Below, piece by piece: positions 39,713 to 47,400 of a stretch of 64,000 nucleotides of DNA. The position numbers and the translations under genes were made by a program. Each line of letters opens with the position of its first letter. Within the stretch, counting starts at the first letter, position 1. This stretch comes from Xenorhabdus japonica (lineage in GTDB: Bacteria; Pseudomonadota; Gammaproteobacteria; Enterobacterales; Enterobacteriaceae). Where the stretch lies: assembly GCF_900115195.1 (NCBI RefSeq), contig NZ_FOVO01000018.1, positions 1 through 64,000 on the forward strand. The letters run 5' to 3'. The notes beneath the pieces are model-generated. The model searched no databases, was not told the DNA's origin, and saw only the letters and a list, made by a program, of their open reading frames with translations.

Positions 39713-42700
39713 ATGAAATGGGCACTCCCTGTACATCCGATGATTCGCCCGTGTCTGACACCCAGTAGCGAACCAAAATATACCCTGTTAATCTGCCCCT
39801 TTGCCGGGGGCAGCAGCAGCGCATTCCGCCAATGGTCTACTCTGAAAAATCCAGGCATAGCCGTTTCACTGGTGATTTATCCCGGACGTGACAACCGCAT
39901 GAATGAACGTGCAGTCACCGAAATTGCGCCATTAGCGCAATCACTTGCTGATTTGCTTATATCACTCACACCCGCACAGAGAGAGAACCTGATACTGGTT
40001 GGCCACAGTATGGGGGCTCAGGTCGCTTTTGAAACGTGCCAGCGTCTTGAACAGCATGACTGCTCTCCTAAGGCACTGGTACTTTCGGGGTGTCATGCAC
40101 CCCATCTTCAATCCTGCCGTCAATTGAGTGGGTTACCTGATCATGAATTCATTGAACAACTGATTGATATCGGCGGTTGCAGCCCGATTTTACGGGAAGA
40201 TCCTGATTTGTTGTCGCTGTTCTTACCCATGCTCCGTGCCGATTTTTGGGCTACGGAGCATTATCACCATGTTATTCAATCTGATTTAGTCAAACTGCAA
40301 ACACCAACCCTGTTGCTTTATGGCAACGAAGACAAAGAGGCTTCCGCTCAGGAAGTTCAGCAGTGGCATCACTGGCTTGCCGGTGACAAACAAAACCTTT
40401 CGTATTGTTGCCAAGAGATTGCCGGCAACCATTTTTATATCACGCAAAAACCGCAGAGTTTTATTCGTCATGTTACCCAATTTATGCAATATGTTTATCC
40501 ACAAGGAGTTCGCATAATGGCACCTTATTCAATCCCAGAAAAAAATCTTACTATGACGCCAGACTATCTTTGGAATGGCGAAACCATAGACCAACAGCTT
40601 GCCGGATGGTCGAGTCTCTGGGGTGATAAAACCGCGCTGATTTACCAAGAACAATTCGATCAAGAACAACGGCTGACTTACCGTGAACTCCATCAAGCTG
40701 CGGAAAGGCTGGCAAGTGGATTATTCCAGCACGGAATACGTCGTGGCGACAACGTCATGGTGCAACTGCCTAACCGCATCTCCTTTGTTGTCACCTGTTT
40801 TGCTCTGTTTAGATTGGGTGCTCACCCCGTGTTATTAATGCCGACACAACGGGCACATGATGTTCATGCACTTTGTCAGATTGCTCACCCAGTGGCGTAC
40901 ATTATTCCGGATTGCATCCACGGTTTTGATTATCGGGAAATGGCGCGGGAAGTTGCGGCATCTTGCCCTGATATGCAGCATGTCATTGTTGATGGGGAAG
41001 CAGAGGAATTTACCGCATTGTCCTCCATTGATGGTGAACCACTCAATGTTTCCGGTCCATGTTACGGCGATATTGCCGTACTTCTGCTGTCAGGCGGAAC
41101 GACAGGGACACCGAAATTAATTCCGCGTACTCACGATGCCTATGCCTATGATTTTGTGCTCTCTGCCCGTCTGTGTTCAATAAATACCGAAAGCGTTTAT
41201 TTAGCCGTATTGCCTGTTGCGCATAACTTCACCTTAGGCAGCCCCGGCATTCTGGGTACACTTTCTCAGGGCGGATGTGTACTCCTGAGTGACAGCGCCA
41301 GTTGTGATGAAGCCATGCCATTAATCGAACAGCACAAAGTAACACATATTGCGCTAGTACCGGCGCTTGCCCGACTCTGGGAGCAGGCTCGTGACTGGGA
41401 ACAGAGCGACCTCTCATCCTTGCGTTGCTTACAAGTCGGTGGTGGCCGGCTCACACCGGAACTGGCAGAACAGGTTATGGCACGCCTTGGGCCTTTGCAG
41501 CAGGTATTTGGTACAGCGGAAGGCTTGCTTTGCTATACCCGACTGAACGATCCCTATGAAGTCATTATTAATACCCAAGGTCGTCCATTATCAGAAGAAG
41601 ATGAGATCAAAATTGTTGATGCCAATCTGCAACCTGTTGCGCCCGGTGAAGTAGGCGAACTGATTACACGAGGCCCCTACACTATTACGGGGTATTACCG
41701 TGCAGAGCAACATAATACTGTCGCTTTCACTACTGATGGATTCTACCGCACCGGCGATCTGGTTCGCATAAGACCAGATGGTAATCTGATCGTTGAGGGA
41801 CGAATCAAAGAGCAAATCAACCGCAGTGGCGAGAAAATCTCGACGCAAGAAGTTGAAACATTGCTGCTGCAACATCCAGATATTGATGATGCCGTTGTCA
41901 TCGCGGTTCCTGATGAACTATTGGGTGAACGAATTTGCGCTTGCATACCAAAGAATGGCAATCAACCAGAACCTACTCAGATGCAGGCATTTTTGCATCA
42001 GAAAGGCGTTCAGCGCCATAAAATCCCTGATCAATGGTTGTTTGTGGCGTATTGGCCATTAACCACCGTAGGAAAAATCGACAAACGCCAATTAGTACAG
42101 ATGGCACAAGCAGAACATGGAAGTCCAATGCAGCAATATCATGAACACACTATCGCTATTACCAGTACTCCATTAGATCTGGTCACCCACTTGCTTGGAG
42201 ATAATAATGCACAACCTTGTACACTCTATGAAATCAAAGAGGAATGGTCATTGGGAATAGGCTGCGCAGCCACCATCAGTGTAGATGCATCAGGGCAACT
42301 AATTGATTCAAAAGGCAATCATCACCCATATGATATCAGTACATTAAGCCAAAAACTGGAGCTGGCGCTCAACGCCCTTCCTATCAAAGACTGGCGTGCT
42401 TATGGCAGAACATTATTTGAATTTTCCCATATGACATACGGGATACCCTTAGATCCATCATTAAAACAGCAAAATGAAGCATTAATAAAAATCACTGTTC
42501 CACAGCATGAATTACGCATTACTCAAGGACAGGTTCTGATACGGACGCTTGAAGAAAACCAGATCACCATATTGAGTGAGAAAGTCAGGCTGGCTGATCA
42601 AGCAGGCACACCAGTTTTCCCATATACAAAAGCGCTGGAAATTATCAACACGGCAGACGCGGCGAAACATTATCAGGATAATGTAGCGAATGCGGTTAAG

Positions 42701-43459
42701 GACATTGCCGCAGGTCACTACCAAAAAGTGATCCTGTCACGCAAAGTTGAGCTTGGTTCAAATGTTGATATAACACACAGTTACTGGCTGGGCCGTCAGG
42801 CTAACACACCTGCCCGCTCTTTCTTCCTACGGGATGAAGAATTTTCTGCTTACGGTTTCAGCCCAGAAACCGTGGTTGAGGCCGATGATTCTGGTTGGGT
42901 CAATAGCCAACCACTGGCAGGCACCAGGGCATTGACACATAATAAGGAGCAGGATCAACGGCTGAAAGCTGATTTACTTTCGGATCCGAAAGAAATCGCT
43001 GAACACGCAGTATCTGCCAAACTCGCATTAGAAGAACTGGCTCCGATTTGTCAAGCAGAAACACTTTGTGTAACGGAATTTATGGCTGTTCGTGAACGTG
43101 GCTCGGTACAGCATTTGGCATCACGCGTAAAAGGATTGCTGCAAACAGATAAAAATCGCTGGGATGCTTTCATTGCCCTATTCCCGGCAGTCACCGCGTC
43201 AGGGATACCGAAAAAACCTTCTTTGGAAGCCATTTCTCGTTATGAAGGTGAACCACGCAGGCTTTACAGTGGCTGTGTCATGCTGCTGGACAGCACAGGC
43301 AAACTGGATGCTGCGCTGGTATTACGTTCTTTCTATCAACATAAAGGACGCAGTTGGCTCCAGGCTGGTGCGGGGCTGATCAGAGATTCAAAACCAGAAC
43401 GAGAATGGCAGGAAACCTGCGAAAAACTTGAATGCATTATGAAATATGTTCGCTCTTAA
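39713..43459 (+). CDS. three-enzyme fusion: editing thioesterase + salicyl-AMP ligase + salicylate synthase (YbtT-YbtE-YbtS)
   Basis: One uninterrupted 1248-residue ORF. Residues 1-268 are a type II thioesterase like YbtT (PFAGGSSSAF, GHSMGAQ with Ser99). Residues ~269-805 are a YbtE/EntE-type aryl-AMP ligase (TYRELHQAAERLASGL, LLSGGTTGTPKLIPR, FYRTGDLVRIRPDG, VGKIDKRQL) that activates salicylate for the HMWP2 aryl carrier. Residues ~806-1248 are a YbtS/Irp9-type chorismate-utilising salicylate synthase (YQKVILSRKVEL, GFSPETVV, PLAGTRAL, RGSVQHLAS, ITASGIPK in the variant VTASGIPK, RRLYSGCVML, WLQAGAGLI). Internal in-frame ATGs with Shine-Dalgarno-like bases sit at both borders: 40517 (AAGGAG, 8-base spacing) and 42128 (GGAAG). 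Separate proteins may therefore also be made. In Yersinia these are three genes, with ybtS elsewhere in the locus. Confidence 0.92.
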   Translation: MKWALPVHPMIRPCLTPSSEPKYTLLICPFAGGSSSAFRQWSTLKNPGIAVSLVIYPGRDNRMNERAVTEIAPLAQSLADLLISLTPAQRENLILVGHSMGAQVAFETCQRLEQHDCSPKALVLSGCHAPHLQSCRQLSGLPDHEFIEQLIDIGGCSPILREDPDLLSLFLPMLRADFWATEHYHHVIQSDLVKLQTPTLLLYGNEDKEASAQEVQQWHHWLAGDKQNLSYCCQEIAGNHFYITQKPQSFIRHVTQFMQYVYPQGVRIMAPYSIPEKNLTMTPDYLWNGETIDQQLAGWSSLWGDKTALIYQEQFDQEQRLTYRELHQAAERLASGLFQHGIRRGDNVMVQLPNRISFVVTCFALFRLGAHPVLLMPTQRAHDVHALCQIAHPVAYIIPDCIHGFDYREMAREVAASCPDMQHVIVDGEAEEFTALSSIDGEPLNVSGPCYGDIAVLLLSGGTTGTPKLIPRTHDAYAYDFVLSARLCSINTESVYLAVLPVAHNFTLGSPGILGTLSQGGCVLLSDSASCDEAMPLIEQHKVTHIALVPALARLWEQARDWEQSDLSSLRCLQVGGGRLTPELAEQVMARLGPLQQVFGTAEGLLCYTRLNDPYEVIINTQGRPLSEEDEIKIVDANLQPVAPGEVGELITRGPYTITGYYRAEQHNTVAFTTDGFYRTGDLVRIRPDGNLIVEGRIKEQINRSGEKISTQEVETLLLQHPDIDDAVVIAVPDELLGERICACIPKNGNQPEPTQMQAFLHQKGVQRHKIPDQWLFVAYWPLTTVGKIDKRQLVQMAQAEHGSPMQQYHEHTIAITSTPLDLVTHLLGDNNAQPCTLYEIKEEWSLGIGCAATISVDASGQLIDSKGNHHPYDISTLSQKLELALNALPIKDWRAYGRTLFEFSHMTYGIPLDPSLKQQNEALIKITVPQHELRITQGQVLIRTLEENQITILSEKVRLADQAGTPVFPYTKALEIINTADAAKHYQDNVANAVKDIAAGHYQKVILSRKVELGSNVDITHSYWLGRQANTPARSFFLRDEEFSAYGFSPETVVEADDSGWVNSQPLAGTRALTHNKEQDQRLKADLLSDPKEIAEHAVSAKLALEELAPICQAETLCVTEFMAVRERGSVQHLASRVKGLLQTDKNRWDAFIALFPAVTASGIPKKPSLEAISRYEGEPRRLYSGCVMLLDSTGKLDAALVLRSFYQHKGRSWLQAGAGLIRDSKPEREWQETCEKLECIMKYVRS

Positions 43460-43510
43460 TCGTGGTAAAAAGATTAAGAGTTTATTGGGATAGGTAGTCA
43501 TCATATTTCG

Positions 43511-43556
43511 GGGGAAACCAGAGAGGTATCTGGTTTTCCCAAAATGGTTAGTTTTT
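43511..43556 (+). terminator. terminator of the siderophore operon
   Basis: GGGAAACCAGA (43511-43521) pairs with TCTGGTTTTCCC (43528-43539) with one bulged T; a T-run (TTTTTT) lies at 43551-43556. It starts about 50 bases after the stop of the fused gene. Confidence 0.6.
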
Positions 43557-43694
43557 TATGATTGGTAAAACCAGAGCGACCATGCAGTTACGCTGAATAA
43601 TACCTTATAACGAACTCACAGAACCGTCGCTCACGTTGAAATAGATAAATAAAGTGGATGATGACCAGATTAAAACTAATTAATATTATTTCTA

Positions 43695-44162
43695 TTATAA
43701 TTTTATTTTTCCTAAATATTGCATCGCCTGTACACGATCTCCCATTGTTGCAGATTTTAAATATTCTAATCTTTCAAAGAACTGGATTGCATGATCCCGC
43801 ATCGCAATTAAAAATTCATTTTTCTCGGTAGAGGTTTTGACCTCAGAGTGACAATTGACACTTATGCACACTCTTCTATGCCCTTTCAATGGAATGAATT
43901 TTACTTCTATTGGCTGATCAGGAAAATAGCATGAAAATTCCTTATTTTCATAGACCAATAGTAATCCTTCAGCAAAAAACCCCCAAAGCCAATTTATGTC
44001 ATCCCACATTGCTTTAGTAATAAGAGGCTTACCATTGATGGTTAATTCCAACGCACCTTCAATATAATCACTGTTTTTGACATACCCTTCATATTGAAAA
44101 ATGTCAATGAATTCATCTCCAATTTTAATATATGAATTTATACTTATGTTTGTATATATCAT
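43695..44162 (-). CDS. unrecognised 155-residue protein, immunity-like by context
   Basis: I do not recognise the family. No signal peptide or membrane segment; a single-domain soluble protein rich in aromatic residues (NWLWGFFAEGLLLVYENKEFSCYF), ending MQYLGKIKL. It is the last gene of a minus-strand run: adhesin (44482-50019), a 44-residue basic ORF (44170-44304), then this gene after 7 bases. Orphan immunity genes of contact-dependent or polymorphic toxins have this size and placement, but nothing in the sequence proves it. GC content is much lower than in the adhesin, suggesting separate origin. Confidence 0.6.
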   Translation of the reverse strand: MIYTNISINSYIKIGDEFIDIFQYEGYVKNSDYIEGALELTINGKPLITKAMWDDINWLWGFFAEGLLLVYENKEFSCYFPDQPIEVKFIPLKGHRRVCISVNCHSEVKTSTEKNEFLIAMRDHAIQFFERLEYLKSATMGDRVQAMQYLGKIKL

Positions 44163-44169
44163 TTTTACC

Positions 44170-44304
44170 TCATTCTAACTTCGGATAAAACTGGTCTATT
44201 TTTCCTCGTTTAAATCCAACAATATATAGGTGGCCTTTGTATTTCCCTTGAATCTGAAATCTACCATGTCCTTTCCTTATTAAAATCTTTCTGTGTTTCT
44301 TCAT
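44170..44304 (-). CDS. 44-residue basic ORF, possible toxin-tail remnant
   Basis: ATG at 44304 with AGGAAAC upstream, stop at 44170-44172. Protein begins MKKHRKILIRKGHGRFQIQG and ends GFKRGKIDQFYPKLE; strongly basic. It lies 7 bases before the start of the 155-residue gene, so the two are likely co-translated. The end looks like the C-terminal tail of a small nuclease-type toxin domain, which would make it a toxin fragment beside its immunity gene, but that is a guess. No family is recognised. Confidence 0.4.
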   Translation of the reverse strand: MKKHRKILIRKGHGRFQIQGKYKGHLYIVGFKRGKIDQFYPKLE

Positions 44305-44426
44305 TTTGTTTCCTGTTTTACAATAAAAAATTGACCATATCACTTAAATAGAGATATATAGTCCTCCCAAAAAACGGGAACATGAATGTTTGTTTATAGC
44401 TGATGCACAGTATCACTGATAATAGA

Positions 44427-44456
44427 AAAGACCGCCTCGTATGAGGCAGTCTTTTT
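44427..44456. terminator. terminator after the adhesin gene
   Basis: AAAAGACCGCCTC-GTAT-GAGGCAGTCTTTTT forms a stem with one mismatch and A/T-rich ends on both sides. Read on the minus strand it lies ~25 bases after the adhesin stop codon and is followed by a T-rich stretch, so it works in either direction. Confidence 0.8.
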
Positions 44457-44481
44457 CAGATTAACAATAAACGGAAATAGT

Positions 44482-47400
44482 CTATTTACAAATAATTCTC
44501 CCCGCAATATTATCTCTACTGTTATCAGATTTGCTGCCATTTGATAGGTCTACGGACATGTGATCATTTACATTCGCATGGCCTACCGGATAAGGAGTAG
44601 CAGATTTATATCGAAGATTATTTACAATAGGCCAACCCAAACTAATATCTATCTTTTTCCCTTGCTGAGCGTTATATAGACTTACTAACTCATCTGCTGT
44701 AGGCAATGAACAATAGGAATTAGCTGTAGGCCATTTTGCTATCGTCCAACTTTCTCCAACTATTTCCTCTGTTCCATCTGCTTTCCATTCAACAGATAAT
44801 TTGGGCTTTTTAAATATGATTCCACCTACAGGTGTTTCGTTAACCATATGCCCCCAATAATTAGCTAGGTGTGTATCAGGACTGGTAATCACGGTAAAAA
44901 TAACATCCTGTATCTTTTCCTTAGCATTGAACTTATCATTCGCGGTAATAACTATGGGGGTTTTTAACCCGATACTGCTCTGATCAGTGACTTCAATAAC
45001 CAGTTTACCATCCTGATCAGTACGACCGATGTAAGATTTATCCTTGGTGTAAGTTTCTCCGTTAATCTTCAGTTGCGTGGTGGCATCAATTTTATCCTTT
45101 TTTGCACGTCCCATTGCCTTATCCAGTTTCACTTCAATGGGCACTCCGCCAACGTATCGGCCTCCTGTTTTTATGGTATTGATAGTAAGTATAATGGCCT
45201 TATCTTTCTCAACTTTCACTGCCATTGAACCATCAGCATCTTTCTCTGGCGTATCTGACGTGATGATGAAGTCATCCGCAATCCCTTTCACAGTACCGTC
45301 CGGATTGCCCCCGGTTACATTACCTTTTTGGGTTTCCTGTTTGGTATCCGTTGCCACTGATTCACCCAGCATCATTTTATTATTACCCGACTTAAGCGGA
45401 CTGCGGGGCACCATGGCGAGCTGGATAATCCGGCCGCTGTCTTCGAGTTTCAGGTTATACGGTGGTACGGTTCCACTTGTCTTGATGTGATGGTCAGGAT
45501 CATCAACCAAATCGGAGATCCTTTTCTCTGGTGAGGTCGGTGCAGTGGGGTCATCGGAGTCCGGATATTTAATGCCCCAGAGATACACGGAATTATCCAC
45601 ATCATCCTTATCATTCTGCTTAAAGATGTACGAGCCTGTCAGTGCTTGCCCCATTTCCAGCGTCCCGTTAATTGTTAATCCCTCAATGATAGGCCCCCTG
45701 TTCGGATCAATAATTGCCCCATCAGCAGTTCCTCCGATAAGGGTATGATCCTGACCCGTATTGATCACCGCATCAGTTCCGGTTTCCCCAAGGCCATTTT
45801 TCGGTGTGATGGTGATTTCCAGTAGTCTGCCGGTATCATTTATACCCAGTGTATAAGAAGGAATGGCACCACTTGGGATTTTTCTTCCATCAACTGTTCC
45901 CTTAGCTTCAGGGTCTGATACCTCCTCCCGTGGCCCGCCGTTTTTATCCTCCGGCCTTAAACGCTTCCAGACATAGATGGAATTATCCGTGGCATTTCCG
46001 TTGTGGGCATTAAACTCATACTTAGCGGTTAAGGTTTCATTCAGGTACAGTTTGCCTTCCAGCAACAGGTTATCAATGGATGGTTTTGCCGCCGGATCAA
46101 GGATAGTGCCCGGTTTTGCGCCTTTGGCGGTAGTTTTGTTGATATCGGTATCTGTCATACCGATATCCACCGTTTTGGGATCACCCGCTTCGTTGTTACC
46201 GTTAACCGGCTTCACGGTAATCGCAAGGGTTTTCCCTGCATCGGCCTGTTCCAGTTGTTTGCTTAGGGTGCCGGTTTTGTTCTGGGCATTTTTGCCATCG
46301 TCCGGTACGGGTTGATAAGTTGCTGCCGGAGTGCCTTTTTCATGCCAGGCAAACTGGGAGAGATCCGTGGCATCTCCGCCGTTACCATTAAAGGTATACT
46401 CAGCCGTCAAGGGTTTATTGATTTCCAGCTCCCCGCTCAGGACAATTTTATCAATAGCCGGTTTGGCACCCGGATCAGCCACACCTCCCTTGCCATTGCC
46501 GCCAGTAATGCCTTTATTGGCGTTCGGATCGTTTACATCGGTGGTCAACGGGGCTTTGGCTCGCAGATTGGCCTCGTTCGCTGCCAGTACCGACACCTCC
46601 AGTACCTTACCAATATCACTGCGCTCAATGGTGTACTTCACCTTGTCCTTATCCTCCGCCCCGGCAGCCACCCGGCCTTCACCGTTTTTCTGTGCCAGTT
46701 CTATTGGCTCTTTTGTTCCTGCGGCATCTGCCAGTGCAATGACCCGTTTTGCCGTGGTGCCTTTCTCGCCCCAGACATAGAACGAACGGTCAGTGGCATT
46801 GCCCTCTTTGGCATCAAACTGATAGACGGCATGCAGGATACCATTGACATGCAACACCCCTTCTAGTTGCAGGTTGCTGATGCCGGGCGCCTTGTTTTCA
46901 TCAAACTCAATCACCATCTCCTGCTGCCTGTCCGTGCCATCAATAGTAGTGGTCAGTGTCCAGTTGCCGGTTTTCTGCCCAGCGGTGACAACTACTTCGT
47001 ATACCCCGTCTGACACCTCTTTCACTTCACCGATTTGTGGATCTTTGCCTTCACCCTGCAATGTCCCTGATGCATTGACCTTGATGCTGTCTTTTGCTCC
47101 GGTGACCGGTTTGCCCTGTTTATCTTTCAGTGTAATCCGCAGGGTTTTGGTGGAAATGCCATCAGCTGCCAGCGCATTACTGCCATCTGCCGGCTCAACG
47201 CCGGGGCTGCTGGGATCGAGTATATCCGCCAGTGATTGCCCAAAAATAATGGTGGCAGGACGTTTCATCTGCTTGCCGAACACTTCCGGCGTCAACGTCC
47301 ATTTGCCTTTTTTCGCCCCAGCGGTGACCGGAACTTCATAGCGTCCACTGCCCGGCGGCACTTCTTTCGCTTTGCCGTAGGAGGGCATTGTCTCACCCTT

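Noticed and set aside
46312-46866. 184-residue plus-strand ORF and other long plus-strand ORFs (45077-49863) opposite the adhesin
   Set aside because: The adhesin's repeats give long open antisense frames with similar repeated composition; none has a family or ribosome site.
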